A stretch of 64,000 nt of DNA from Paenibacillus sp. Root52 (GCF_001426865.1 NZ_LMFO01000001.1:1109602-1173601); one strand, 5' to 3'; counted from the stretch's first letter, positions 52,869 through 63,065 are shown. The notes: a model not told the origin generated them from the sequence alone. Numbers and translations are program-made.

Positions 52869-53037
52869 GCATCATACGATTTCAACTATTACTTTGCGGA
52901 ATCACGCAAAACGATTGCGGAAGCACCTCAATATTTCACGCTTACTACGGAATCGCTAATTCTGTCTAAGTGATAGATTACAAATGTAGGCTGAATATTA
53001 TTGAGCTTAACCACATCTCAACTCAAAGGAGTATTTC

Positions 53038-55059
53038 ATGAAATCTATTTTTGTAACTAACCAAGGTTCTAAATGTAATACCATGTGGAAACGAAAAGTA
53101 GTTCATTTGATGCTGGTTGTATCCATGAGCTTAACACCATTGGCACATGTATCAGCAGAACACGGATCACTGAATGACCCCTCGAATCCCCAAGAAACCG
53201 AAGCATTTATGGATAATTTTATGGAGAAACCTGAAGTACAGTCCGTACTACAAGGTGCTGTCGTCACCGTAGTTCACAACAATCAGGTTGTTCTTAATAA
53301 AGGTTACGGCTATTCCAATGTAGAAAAAAACACTCCTGTCGATGCCAACTCAACCCTGTTTCGAGTAGCTTCCATCTCCAAAACATTCACCGCAACCGCC
53401 ATCATGCAATTAGTTGAAGAAGGTAAGGTAGATCTCAATCGAGATATAAGCGAGTATACTGATGATCTTAACATTACCAACAACACGAAGACTCCGTTGA
53501 CGCTGAAACATCTAATGACCCATACGAGCGGGTTTGATTACACCGATCCCGTAACTTCGGTTAGCGAACCGAACGATTCTTATTCGCTTGAACAATTTGT
53601 TAAGGATAATAAACCGGCAATTGTTCGAAGTCCCGGAGAAGTGTTCCGTTACGACAATTACGCTTACACCCTTCAAGGATACATCGTTCAAAAGCTATCT
53701 GGTATTCCGTTTGAGACTTATGTACAGCAACATATATTCGATCCGATCGGAATGTCCAATAGTAGTTTCTCTCTTACTTCGGAAATGTTAGCAAAACTCG
53801 CTACTCCTTATGATGCCGAAGGAAAAGAATTGCCTCAGTACCCTAATGTACCCAGTAGTTCACCTGAAGGCGGATTAATTACAACGGGACGAGACATGGC
53901 GCATTTCATGCTTGCTCAGCTTAACCAAGGTTCTTACCAAGGGTCACAAATACTTAAACCATCTTCTGTACAGGCCATGCAATCCCTGGATGTGTCGATA
54001 CACCCTGATATACCAGGTACGGGCTACGGATTCGAATCCAGTTACTCACAGCATAATCACGGACATCAGGTTGTGAGTAAAGCAGGTGACCTTACTGGCT
54101 TCCATTCCAATATGTGGTTACTCCCCGACCAACATACTGGACTATTCATCGTATTCAACAGTGATGGTCCTGATCTTAGAGAAGCGCTCTTCCGAGCCTT
54201 TATGGAACATTATTATCCCAATACCAAGAGCGATTATGTCGATTACAACGTACCTGAAGCTACACTCCGTTCCTATGAAGGGCTGTACCGTGATATCCGA
54301 CTGCCAGCATGGTTATATGAAATTTCAGCAACAGAGAACAAGTTACAAGTTACCGATGCTTATGGCACACACATACTAACACCTGTGAAGGACATGCTGT
54401 TCCGTGATGAGAACGGCACACTTGCAGGTTTTAAGAAAGATATTTCGGGCCATATTGCCTATTTCTACTATAACAAACCAGATAGCTGGTCTGAAAAACT
54501 ACCCGAAGCCCAGAATTATCAAGACGTTCCCACAGACCATCCATATGCTCCATATATCTATCGTTTGGCACAGATTGGTCTATACTCACAAGATCATGCT
54601 CTCTTTGAACCTGAGAAACCCGTAAACCGAGGAGAATTTGTCGCACAGATTGTAGGTATAACAGGAATAACGCTATCCACTCAAGCTCCAAAACTACAAG
54701 ATACAGCAACAAGCCCTTATGCCGCCTATATTCAAACGGCTCTTGAACTTGGGATTGTGCAAGGAGATCCCCATGGTTTGTTCCGCCCCAATCAACCAAT
54801 AACCCGACAGGAAGCCGCACTAATGATCTGGAGGACAGCATCTCTCCTACTTGGAGCACCCTCCCAGCAGGCAAACCTTATGGGTTCACATGATGCATGG
54901 GCAGCGGAGGGCATTCAATTCGTTGTCGCTCTTGGTCTATATGGGCCAGAAGTAAAGGTATCGAGCAGCGGTGCTGTCGATTACAAAGCAAAACAGCCCA
55001 TGTTGAAACAAGAATCCTCGGTTTTGATGTACAAAATGCTAGGGACTCTGCTACATTAA
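53038..55059 (+). CDS. SLH-anchored serine beta-lactamase-like hydrolase
   Basis: 673 residues. Signal peptide to about 40 (VVHLMLVVSMSLTPLAHVSA), then a class C beta-lactamase/esterase domain: SxxK at Ser112-Lys115 (ASISKTF), YxN in FRYDNYAYTLQG and KAGDLTGFHSNMW in place of the KTG box. A lipocalin-like region follows (VPEATLRSYEGLYRDIRLPAWLYEI, GTLAGFKKDISG), as in family peptidases and esterases. The last 180 residues are three SLH domains (YQDVPTDHPYAPYIYRLAQIGL, LQDTATSPYAAYIQTALELGIV, AWAAEGIQFVVALGL). It probably acts on cell-wall peptides or esters at the surface. AAAGGAG precedes the ATG. Confidence 0.88.
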   Translation: MKSIFVTNQGSKCNTMWKRKVVHLMLVVSMSLTPLAHVSAEHGSLNDPSNPQETEAFMDNFMEKPEVQSVLQGAVVTVVHNNQVVLNKGYGYSNVEKNTPVDANSTLFRVASISKTFTATAIMQLVEEGKVDLNRDISEYTDDLNITNNTKTPLTLKHLMTHTSGFDYTDPVTSVSEPNDSYSLEQFVKDNKPAIVRSPGEVFRYDNYAYTLQGYIVQKLSGIPFETYVQQHIFDPIGMSNSSFSLTSEMLAKLATPYDAEGKELPQYPNVPSSSPEGGLITTGRDMAHFMLAQLNQGSYQGSQILKPSSVQAMQSLDVSIHPDIPGTGYGFESSYSQHNHGHQVVSKAGDLTGFHSNMWLLPDQHTGLFIVFNSDGPDLREALFRAFMEHYYPNTKSDYVDYNVPEATLRSYEGLYRDIRLPAWLYEISATENKLQVTDAYGTHILTPVKDMLFRDENGTLAGFKKDISGHIAYFYYNKPDSWSEKLPEAQNYQDVPTDHPYAPYIYRLAQIGLYSQDHALFEPEKPVNRGEFVAQIVGITGITLSTQAPKLQDTATSPYAAYIQTALELGIVQGDPHGLFRPNQPITRQEAALMIWRTASLLLGAPSQQANLMGSHDAWAAEGIQFVVALGLYGPEVKVSSSGAVDYKAKQPMLKQESSVLMYKMLGTLLH

Positions 55060-55074
55060 AGAGCGTGATCAATC

Positions 55075-55103
55075 GCAAGCCTTGCCATTGCAGCATGGCT
55101 TGC
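55075..55103 (+). terminator. Hairpin after the beta-lactamase-like gene
   Basis: GCAAGCC and GGCTTGC form a 7-bp stem followed by TTTG. Short T run, so probably partial termination before the kinase gene. Confidence 0.45.
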
Positions 55104-55162
55104 TTTGTTCATATATTCTATGAATAACCTATCTACATGATAAGAACGGATGATTTCTCTCA

Positions 55163-57547
55163 ATGAGCCCAACCTCTTCATTACATAGATTCATAAGGCA
55201 TAAAGTGAGCGTGTTATGGTTTGCAACAATATTGTGTTTTGTGCTGACAGCCACTTATCTCCATACCTCTTCTTATCTTCATCCGTATATAGGACTTTCT
55301 CTGAAACTCTCTCACACCAATCAATGGGTGGTACACGAGGTAGACCCAGAAGGTGTAGCTTCTTCATCAGGGATCAGATCAGGTGAGATAGTTGTCTCTA
55401 TTGAACCACAAGGAACAACTAAATTGCTGAATCAGGATGACATCTATACTGTTAGTGATGCCTCTGCGATCCATGTAGAGAATCCTCTCGGTCAGACAGT
55501 ACAATACTCCATGAAGCCCAGCTTTAGAGAACTGTTCAACATTTTGTTCTCATCTACCATGGAGCTGCTGCTTTTGTTTACTGGAAGTTATGCATTGTTT
55601 AGCCAGCCTGGTTCACGAGTGATGCGTCTCTTCTATCTTCTGAACCTGTCTATGGCGATATGTATACTCACCATCTATACCTCTCAACTGTCCTTATCTA
55701 ATTATATCTTGGCTTTTTGTGCAGCATGGTTACCTTATTGGCTGATCGCTTTCTATTTATCATTTGCATTCCGCACCCAACAACATCGCTTCCGGTTACT
55801 GTTGTTCATTAGCAAATGCGTCGCTATTGCGTACAGCGCTGGCTTAGCTTTCCTATATATTAAACGTTGGCTATTGTCCGAAATTCAGCTGAATCACGGG
55901 ATAACCATTGTTAAGACATCAATTGCACAGTCTGGCCCTACAAACCTACTTAATTTCATTTTTTGCATGACGCTTCTGATTGTGATCGGGATTACATGGT
56001 TTAATCGCAAAAACTATAGTCGCAAGGAGCAGAATCAGCTGTTGCTTATGTCGACAGGTATAATCGCTAGTCTGATACCCTTCATCTTTGGTTTTGCTGT
56101 TCCGACTCTGCTGCAAGGTGATCCGCTGTTACCTGTTGAATATACATTAATCGGGTTCATTCCTTTATCATGGATGTTCACGTATGTACTTGTACAGAGA
56201 AGTATGCTCGACTTCAAGCTGGTGATGCCACGTCTAATCGTCCATGTGATGTATGCTTTAAGCGTATTTGCATTACTCGTGATTGCTTCAAAGCTAGATA
56301 AATTAATTCAAATCGGCATGCTCTTTGTCTTATTTCTCCTAATCACTTGGGTTTACCAGTATAGCCAAACCTACTCCCGTAGGAAGAATAAACTCAATAA
56401 AGAATGGCTCGAACGTCAACAACTACGGATAACCGTTCGTATGGCCGAGCAGCAGAGCATGCGAGATATGTTTCGCCTATTTGCCGAGATGTTTCACAAA
56501 ATGTTGGATATTGAAGGTGTAGCTATTATTTGGGCAGATGATAATAATAGATTCTCTCAAGAAGGTACAGGTACATACGCTACCATTGGAGATATATACA
56601 ACGACACTTTGAATGTTGAGAGTTTATTACAACAATATGGATTTGCCCAGGTTTGGGAATTGTCAGGGGAACCAGGAGCAGAGGTAGCTGGATATTTGGG
56701 GATTGGTCACAAAAGAAATCATACTCTTTTTTCGGCAGAAGAACAGGATATCATTGATCAAGGTAGGCTCGAAGCAATACGAATGCTCGTGAACAGCAAG
56801 CTTCTCTCCGATCTGCAGAAGCGTTATGAACATCGTGTGAGTCAAACCGCGCTCCATGAACATCAGATACGTCGTCATCGTGAGTTTAATGATATTTTAA
56901 TGGAAGCCCAGCAGGCTGAACGAATAAAGACCTCATATTTTCTCCATGACCAACTACTTCAAAACCTAATATTTCTGTCACGTGATTTGGAAGAATTCCA
57001 TGATACAGGTGAGACAAATACGGAACAGACCGCCGTTTGGCTAGATTGCCTATATACTTCCCAGCAAGATATTCGCCAGTTATGTGATGATCTGTACCCT
57101 CATATCATAGATCGTAGTGAGCTTCAGGAATCTCTGCAATGGCTTGTTCGCACACTTCAAGTGAAGAGTGACATCATTTTGGAACTGAGCTGTGGCACTC
57201 TTTCTGCTGAAGTCGAGCAGGAACCTCTGAAATCCACTGTATTTCGAACCATACGTGAACTCATTATTAATGTGATGAAGCATTCCCAGGCCTCGCGCTG
57301 CTCCATTCAAGTGTACATTAGGGATAATGATTTGATATGCCAAGTCAAGGATGATGGCTTAGGTTTCGGTGTTCATTCCACATTTGATTTTTCAAAAGCT
57401 ACATCAGGCCACTTTGGTTTAATTTCTATACACAGCAATATCCAGCATCTCTCTGGAGAAATCACTATAAATTCTTCCCCTGGTAAAGGAACTTCGATAA
57501 ACATTGGTTTGCCTTTACGAGCAAAGGAGCTACATAACAATGAGTGA
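55163..57547 (+). CDS. ComP-like sensor histidine kinase with PDZ-like domain
   Basis: 794 residues. One membrane helix (about 17-35), an extracytoplasmic PDZ-like segment (VVHEVDPEGVASSSGIRSGEIVVSIEP, about 55-85), then eight to nine membrane helices to about 395 and a cytosolic GAF-like region. The HisKA_3 site is AERIKTSYFLHDQLLQNLIFLSRDLEE, and the HATPase motifs are RELIINVMKHSQASRC, DDGLGFG and SGHFGLISIHSNI. This architecture is that of ComP-type quorum kinases. No ComX or ComQ gene lies upstream, so the ligand is unknown. It overlaps the regulator gene by 8 bases. Confidence 0.9.
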   Translation: MSPTSSLHRFIRHKVSVLWFATILCFVLTATYLHTSSYLHPYIGLSLKLSHTNQWVVHEVDPEGVASSSGIRSGEIVVSIEPQGTTKLLNQDDIYTVSDASAIHVENPLGQTVQYSMKPSFRELFNILFSSTMELLLLFTGSYALFSQPGSRVMRLFYLLNLSMAICILTIYTSQLSLSNYILAFCAAWLPYWLIAFYLSFAFRTQQHRFRLLLFISKCVAIAYSAGLAFLYIKRWLLSEIQLNHGITIVKTSIAQSGPTNLLNFIFCMTLLIVIGITWFNRKNYSRKEQNQLLLMSTGIIASLIPFIFGFAVPTLLQGDPLLPVEYTLIGFIPLSWMFTYVLVQRSMLDFKLVMPRLIVHVMYALSVFALLVIASKLDKLIQIGMLFVLFLLITWVYQYSQTYSRRKNKLNKEWLERQQLRITVRMAEQQSMRDMFRLFAEMFHKMLDIEGVAIIWADDNNRFSQEGTGTYATIGDIYNDTLNVESLLQQYGFAQVWELSGEPGAEVAGYLGIGHKRNHTLFSAEEQDIIDQGRLEAIRMLVNSKLLSDLQKRYEHRVSQTALHEHQIRRHREFNDILMEAQQAERIKTSYFLHDQLLQNLIFLSRDLEEFHDTGETNTEQTAVWLDCLYTSQQDIRQLCDDLYPHIIDRSELQESLQWLVRTLQVKSDIILELSCGTLSAEVEQEPLKSTVFRTIRELIINVMKHSQASRCSIQVYIRDNDLICQVKDDGLGFGVHSTFDFSKATSGHFGLISIHSNIQHLSGEITINSSPGKGTSINIGLPLRAKELHNNE

Positions 57548-58175
57548 ACCTATAACTGTCGTATTACTTGATGATCACCCTCTTGTCATGGAAGGTCTCA
57601 ATAATCGCCTAAATCGAGAACCCGGCATACAGGTGCTAAAAACATTTAATGATCCTATGCTTTTCTTATCTGAAATAGAGAAGTTGGAACCGGACGTGGT
57701 TGTGATGGACATTCGCATGCCTCAGCTTGACGGATTTGAAGTAACAAAAAGGTTGAAGGAGCAGTACGGCTTATCCGTCAAAATCATACTACTCTCGGGT
57801 TACAACTACCACGAATTTCAATTAAAGGCTTATGATCTTGGCGTTCATTCCTATCTATCAAAGCAAGCAACATACGCACAAATTATAAACGCCATCCACC
57901 AGAGCATGTTGGGTCATGTGCTTGTATCTGAGAACATGCTTTCTGCTAATTTGGAAGAATCCCTAACACCAACAGAGCGCGAAGTTCTTAATCGCATTGC
58001 AATGGAGATGACTAACAAGGAAATTGCACAAGATTTGAATATCAGCCCGCGTACAGTGGAGTATCATATCACTTCCATTACGCAGAAGTTTGGAGTCAAA
58101 TCAAGAATAGGAGCGGTAGTGAAAGGCTATCAGGCCGGAATTCTCGGAGATATCATTCTCCCACCCAAAAATTAA
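57540..58175 (+). CDS. ComA-like NarL/LuxR response regulator
   Basis: 211 residues. Receiver domain with VVLLDDHPLVMEGL, phospho-acceptor Asp in VVVMDIRMPQLDGFEV and Lys in SYLSKQATYAQII, then a LuxR-type HTH (LTPTEREVLNRIAMEMTNKEIAQDLNISPRTVEYHITSITQKFGVKSRIGAVV). It forms a two-component pair with the overlapping ComP-like kinase. AAAGGAG sits ten bases before ATG 57540, inside the end of the kinase gene. Confidence 0.95.
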   Translation: MSEPITVVLLDDHPLVMEGLNNRLNREPGIQVLKTFNDPMLFLSEIEKLEPDVVVMDIRMPQLDGFEVTKRLKEQYGLSVKIILLSGYNYHEFQLKAYDLGVHSYLSKQATYAQIINAIHQSMLGHVLVSENMLSANLEESLTPTEREVLNRIAMEMTNKEIAQDLNISPRTVEYHITSITQKFGVKSRIGAVVKGYQAGILGDIILPPKN

Positions 58176-58200
58176 GCACAGCAATTGTAACTGTAACATC

Positions 58201-58257
58201 AATAGAGCGGCAGAACTTCCAAAAGTCCAACAAAAGGAAGGTTCTGACCGCTCTATT
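58201..58257. terminator. Long bidirectional terminator between convergent units
   Basis: AATAGAGCGG..AGAAC..TTCC pairs with GGAA..GTTCT..CCGCTCTATT. It forms a stem of about 20 pairs with one mismatch. Confidence 0.8.
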
Positions 58258-58291
58258 GATTTGGACACTCCTATGCTTTATTAGAATGTTC

Positions 58292-59257
58292 TTATTCAGA
58301 GAATCGCGCTGCTTGGCGCTGTGTAATACGATTCGTGATTAACTCATGACTTGCGTCAATATCTTCCGGTGTGCAAACGGATTTGAGCTCATATACTTTT
58401 ACCGGGGAATGTTCAATGATATCCAGAAATGAATCAAAGAATGTCATATCGTTGCTATGTACATATGGACACCAGTGATCTGACAGACCAACCGTTTCAT
58501 GGATATGCACCCCAACGATGTTATGGATCAATGCATTAGCTTCAAGTACATTATCATACAGTCCCATGCGATCCATCATCATGCCATGACCAATATCGTA
58601 CCAGAGTCCAAGGGGGGCACCCTTCAGATTATCAATTAGGGTCGCCGCTTCCTGTAAAGTAGGCATCTGATAACAGCGTGATCGGGTCTCAATTCCATAA
58701 TTCACTCCATATCCACGCTGCTCAGAAATTTCACATACTTCTTCCAGACTTTCTTGAATTCGCTTCAAATAATGCGCACTATCCGCTTCCCTTTTTTCTA
58801 GCATATATTGCCATAAAGCTTGATATGCCGGAGAGTCTTTCCCCTGGTCATGATAGATTTTTTTGAGTTCTTCATCCACATTATATTCAAATGGAACTTC
58901 CCCTGGATGAACCACGACAGCCTGTGCGCCATAGCGGTGTGCATACTCAGCTGAACGGAGCAATAATTCAATAGCTCGTTTCCGGCGAGGTTCATCATCG
59001 AAACCGAGCAGTACAGAATCCGTGCCGTAATCCGGATCAGCCACATGAGGAAACGTATTGTGTACACTGGAGATGCCAATCTCGCCCCGCTCAATCATAG
59101 GTTCAATCGTCCGCAGCATATCAGCCGTAACATTATAGTTTAATTCCACTCGTCTAAATCCTAACGACTTGATCTCCTGGATCATGCTTGATCCAGTCGT
59201 ATGACGTTTAATATTCCAGCACGTCGAGAAGGAATATTCCTGTTTGTCGATATACAT
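58292..59257 (-). CDS. Sugar phosphate isomerase/epimerase-like TIM barrel protein
   Basis: 321 residues of the AP-endonuclease-2-like xylose-isomerase fold: SLGFRRVELNYNVTADML, SSVHNTFPHV, GAQAVVVHPGEVPF, VNYGIETRSRCYQMPTL, LGLWYDIGHGMMMDRMGL and IVGVHIHETVG supply the Glu/Asp/His metal ligands expected in this family. Substrate unknown. It is the last gene of a probable import and degradation operon on the minus strand, about 120 bases after the 563-residue protein. Confidence 0.85.
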   Translation of the reverse strand: MYIDKQEYSFSTCWNIKRHTTGSSMIQEIKSLGFRRVELNYNVTADMLRTIEPMIERGEIGISSVHNTFPHVADPDYGTDSVLLGFDDEPRRKRAIELLLRSAEYAHRYGAQAVVVHPGEVPFEYNVDEELKKIYHDQGKDSPAYQALWQYMLEKREADSAHYLKRIQESLEEVCEISEQRGYGVNYGIETRSRCYQMPTLQEAATLIDNLKGAPLGLWYDIGHGMMMDRMGLYDNVLEANALIHNIVGVHIHETVGLSDHWCPYVHSNDMTFFDSFLDIIEHSPVKVYELKSVCTPEDIDASHELITNRITQRQAARFSE

Positions 59258-59377
59258 GTCATGCCCTCCAATCGATGTGATTCGGTCATTAGTGCGACTG
59301 CGCTATATTCATCCTTCATCAGTAGATGTTCAACTAGGTAACGTTTAATTGAACGTTGATCACGTTACGATACTTCG

Positions 59378-61069
59378 TTATTGAAAATTCAACTTAAATC
59401 GCATCGTATTGGAACTTACTCCGGGTACATATCGATAGATGATTTCGGTATATTGAGGATAATTAAGTACCGATGGAGCAGGCGCTTCAGCCGTCACTGC
59501 ACATAGTAACCCCGGTAAGCGCCACTGATGATCTTGAATGTTATCCTTTTCTATGAATGGGCCTCTGATCTCAAAATAAATTTCAATCTCATCTGGTGTC
59601 TCTAAACGAACCTCGATCGTTAATGAATCTTCCGTCAGATCAGCTTCAAATGTGATCCCTCGGAGATGAGTATTCCAGCCTTCTCCCACCTCCCGGCGCG
59701 TTAATCGTAAATCATATCGGTCACCATGATCCGATCGCCAATGAATTGTAGCGGGAAACATCTGTCCATTGGTGTTACGACTACCCGACATCGCTCCAAT
59801 CATTCGCTTCTCACCGATCCACGCTGTAGCGGTACATAGATTACGATTCGACGTAGGTTCGTTGCGTTCACACAATTCAATGAACTGCTTCTGTACAAGC
59901 CGATTTCCTTGATGTTCCTTCAAATAAGGGATTACCTCTAATGGCGCTTCCCCCCCGACTAATGCAATTAAAGGTCCATGCTCTACTTCACAGTTAATAT
60001 CAGCCAAGTGTATATACTCTTCTCCTAATAGAAGATATATGAACATGCCTACCGAGCTGTGTGCTGTCATCTCCATATCATAAGCCCGGGCGAAGGGACC
60101 GGACAGATTTTCCAAATTAGCATTGTAGAACAGCGCAATATTGTTCCAAAGCCCCGCTTCGACCATACGACCAATCTCAATAAACTGTGCAGTACTTCCA
60201 TATGTTCGCCACATCCCGAGTACCGTGAGATCCACTCCGTAATAGGTGGTCGAATTGAATTCAGCGAAGCTGTCATGCACCATGAATTCATTCAACATAC
60301 GGTCAGCCTGCTCATCCGAATGGGCGATCCAATCTGCATGATTGAATCGATGTCCGTAGAAATGCGTGAGAAAAATATGCATGAGTTCAATATTCGTATT
60401 CATCGGAATGACATCCGACTTAAAGCGATCCATTGAAGCCGCGACAGCCAGTTTCATAGCATACTCCATCTGCTCTACTAACTGCTGCGGTAATCGGTGA
60501 GAGAATTCAGCGAGAATCACTGCAAAAGCAGAGGCAATAAATTCGCGCCAGTTGGGATCATAGCTTGTCCATACTGGAGGTAAAACCTGATCCATCGCGG
60601 ATTGGAACAGTTTCTTCACTTGTTTTCGCTCTGCAGATTCATTCAGTATTGATTCTTCGTTCCATAATGCATCAAGAAACTTGGCTGACACCTTTTCGAA
60701 CGTACGCTCCAAAAAATAGGCAGTCCCTGGCGCGAACTCTTTCCAATTGTAGTTACCCCTCGGTGGATCACTCACATCTGGACGAGTTCGAAATGTCCCA
60801 TGATATATTTCATCTGGTGCATCATATTGCATCGACAGCACACTTCGAATCACATGCTCTGCACGATGCACATCCCCTTCACCGTTACGAAGAAGGAGCC
60901 CGAGTGCGTAGTGGGCACTTCCACGGGAGTCAAGCTGTCCAACGTTCTCGTAACTTTGAATGAGTCTGGCATCATCGACATAAAGAACATCCATGTAATT
61001 CATCGATTGATTCACAAGATGTTGCTGCGCTTTGGTCATATGCTCTAACACTTGTTCTGTCATCTTCAA
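59378..61069 (-). CDS. Unrecognised 563-residue protein in a sugar import operon
   Basis: No signal peptide or membrane segment, so cytosolic. The first 370 residues are rich in amphipathic helices with conserved aromatic patterns (DSRGSAHYALGLLLRNGEGD, PRGNYNWKEFAPGTAYFLERTFEK, NWREFIASAFAVILAEF, FAEFNSTTYYGVDLTVLGMWRTYGS), suggesting an alpha/alpha toroid. The last 190 residues are beta-rich (RSDHGDRYDLRLTRREVGEGW, LTIEVRLETPDEIEIYFEI). Toroid plus sandwich is seen in polysaccharide lyases and some glycosidases, so it may cleave the imported oligosaccharide. TTG start after GGGGGA. I could not name a family. Confidence 0.65.
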   Translation of the reverse strand: MKMTEQVLEHMTKAQQHLVNQSMNYMDVLYVDDARLIQSYENVGQLDSRGSAHYALGLLLRNGEGDVHRAEHVIRSVLSMQYDAPDEIYHGTFRTRPDVSDPPRGNYNWKEFAPGTAYFLERTFEKVSAKFLDALWNEESILNESAERKQVKKLFQSAMDQVLPPVWTSYDPNWREFIASAFAVILAEFSHRLPQQLVEQMEYAMKLAVAASMDRFKSDVIPMNTNIELMHIFLTHFYGHRFNHADWIAHSDEQADRMLNEFMVHDSFAEFNSTTYYGVDLTVLGMWRTYGSTAQFIEIGRMVEAGLWNNIALFYNANLENLSGPFARAYDMEMTAHSSVGMFIYLLLGEEYIHLADINCEVEHGPLIALVGGEAPLEVIPYLKEHQGNRLVQKQFIELCERNEPTSNRNLCTATAWIGEKRMIGAMSGSRNTNGQMFPATIHWRSDHGDRYDLRLTRREVGEGWNTHLRGITFEADLTEDSLTIEVRLETPDEIEIYFEIRGPFIEKDNIQDHQWRLPGLLCAVTAEAPAPSVLNYPQYTEIIYRYVPGVSSNTMRFKLNFQ

Positions 61070-61089
61070 TGCGCATCCCCCCTCAAAAT

Positions 61090-61962
61090 TTAGCCTTTTA
61101 CAGCACCTACCATAACTCCACTAATAAAATACCGTTGCAACCAAGGGTACACGAGCAAAATCGGTAATGTAGAGAAGATAACGCTGGCTGCTTTCAGACT
61201 TTCTGGAAGAACTTTAACGGAACCTATACCTTCGTTCTGCATCAATTCAGTGATTTGGTTTTGCTGGATCATCTGATACATTTTTAATTGCAATGGAAAT
61301 AGATCAGGTTTGGTAATATACATTAGCGCATCTTGGAAACCGTTCCATCGTCCCACAGCATAGAATAGACTTAACGTTGCCATGACCGGCAAGGACAGAG
61401 GTAGAATGATTCGTAATAGTGTGCCAAAATGTGTACTTCCATCGATCTGGGCAGCCTCCTCCAGACTTTCCGGGATGCCTTTGAAGAACGTAATCAAGAT
61501 GATCATATAAAATGGACTAATCAGACCCGGGAGAACAAGTCCCCAAGTGCTATCCAATAAGTGAAGGTTTTTGATCAGAATGTACTCTGGAATAATCCCG
61601 CCACTAAAAAACATCGTAACGACGATAACAAGCATGAACCATTTTCGTCCTTTTAGACTGCTCTTAGCAAGCGGGTATGCCGCTGCAATCGTCATAACCA
61701 TACTGAGCACTGTGGTTAATACCGTTAACCATACCGTGTATAGAAGTGAACGAATCATCGACGTATCGGCAAATACTTTGGCGTAAGCTTCAAATGATAA
61801 CTCTTTTGGAAAAAATGAAACCTCCCCCGAACCGATCGCCCGGTTCGAACTAAGTGAGATAGCAATAATGTGAATGAATGGCGCAAGACACAGTACCATC
61901 GCAATGATAATAAGAATAACGTTCACCGTGTTAAAAATCCGATTGGCTGTGTTCTCAGACAT
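61090..61962 (-). CDS. Carbohydrate ABC transporter permease, LplC type
   Basis: About 290 residues with six membrane helices and the EAA loop EEAAQIDGSTHFGTLLRIILPLSLPV near residue 190. N-terminal RIFNTVNVILIIIAMVLCLAPFIHIIAISLSSNRAI and C-terminal PWLQRYFISGVMVGAVKG are typical for LplC/YtcP. It forms the importer with the neighbouring LplB-type permease and the binding protein. GGGG eight bases ahead selects ATG 61962. It lies 20 bases upstream of the 563-residue gene. Confidence 0.92.
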   Translation of the reverse strand: MSENTANRIFNTVNVILIIIAMVLCLAPFIHIIAISLSSNRAIGSGEVSFFPKELSFEAYAKVFADTSMIRSLLYTVWLTVLTTVLSMVMTIAAAYPLAKSSLKGRKWFMLVIVVTMFFSGGIIPEYILIKNLHLLDSTWGLVLPGLISPFYMIILITFFKGIPESLEEAAQIDGSTHFGTLLRIILPLSLPVMATLSLFYAVGRWNGFQDALMYITKPDLFPLQLKMYQMIQQNQITELMQNEGIGSVKVLPESLKAASVIFSTLPILLVYPWLQRYFISGVMVGAVKG

Positions 61963-62045
61963 GCCTGCCACCCCTTACTCTTCAGCTATAAGTAAATGAA
62001 CTATAACAATCCATTAGATTTTAGATATTTCAACTGTTCCATCAA

Positions 62046-62948
62046 TTACATAATGCTCTCATCCGTCAGTTTCTTCGATGCATAGTTAGCTCCTAAGATG
62101 AAGACAAGTCCTACAATAGCTTGGAACAAACCTACAGCAGTCGCAAGAGTAACCTGACCGGACTGGAGTCCAATACGGTATACAAATGTGCTGAGCACAT
62201 CCGAATATTCTCGAACAGCAACGTTACCAATAATGAAGGGACGATCGAAACCGATAGAGATCATGTTACCGACATTGATAATAAGCAAGGTAACAATTGT
62301 TGTTTTGATACCAGGCAGAGAGATATGCCAGATTCGGCGCAAACGACTTGCACCATCCACTTCCGCTGCTTCAAACAGTTCCCGATTAATTCCCGTTAAG
62401 GACGCTAGATAGAGAATGGTTCCCCAGCCTGCACTTTGCCACACCCCAACAGCCAGGTACGTGAAGAGCCAGTAGTTTTTGTCACTCAGGAACGGCAGCG
62501 GATCCAAGCCGAAGCTTATCAGTACGTTGTTAATGAACCCGGATTGTGTGCCGAATACCTGAAGTACGATCCCTCCGATAATAACCCATGAGATAAAGTG
62601 TGGGATATACAGCAACGTTTGAGCCATCTTTTTGAACCAAGCCTTCTTCAATTCGAAGAGTAGAATCGCCAATATTAATGGTGCCGGGAATGAAACAATA
62701 AGATCTAGAAAGTTCAGCATGATGGTATTGCGGAGAGCATCGAAGAAATCCTGATTTTGGAACACTTCTCGAAATGCTTCTAGTCCAATCCATTCACTAC
62801 CAGCAATACCCTGAAAGAAGTTAAAGTCTTTAAAAGCGATCTGCACTCCATACATTGGCCCGTATTTAAAAATAATGAAGTAAATCATGGGCAGCAGGAG
62901 CAAGGCATACAATTGCCAGTTTCTACGGAGATACGTACCGTTCTTCAT
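62046..62948 (-). CDS. Carbohydrate ABC transporter permease, LplB type
   Basis: About 300 residues with six membrane helices; MKNGTYLRRNWQLYALLLLPMIYFIIFKYGPMYGVQIAFKDFN at the start and the EAA loop FEAAEVDGASRLRRIWHISLPGI near residue 195 define the LplB/YteP group, which takes up oligosaccharides such as pectin or glycan fragments. GGGGGG eight bases before ATG 62948; the TTG three bases upstream is also possible. It follows the binding-protein gene by about 115 bases. Confidence 0.92.
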   Translation of the reverse strand: MKNGTYLRRNWQLYALLLLPMIYFIIFKYGPMYGVQIAFKDFNFFQGIAGSEWIGLEAFREVFQNQDFFDALRNTIMLNFLDLIVSFPAPLILAILLFELKKAWFKKMAQTLLYIPHFISWVIIGGIVLQVFGTQSGFINNVLISFGLDPLPFLSDKNYWLFTYLAVGVWQSAGWGTILYLASLTGINRELFEAAEVDGASRLRRIWHISLPGIKTTIVTLLIINVGNMISIGFDRPFIIGNVAVREYSDVLSTFVYRIGLQSGQVTLATAVGLFQAIVGLVFILGANYASKKLTDESIM

Positions 62949-63065
62949 CAACTCTTCCCCCCATGTCAGACATGTTCCGGAAAGTCAGTATCTTGTGGGA
63001 TCACCGCTCTCCGGATCCGTGTCTCTGTCATTCTTCATCTATATCTCAGTCGCAATATGTTCGAA

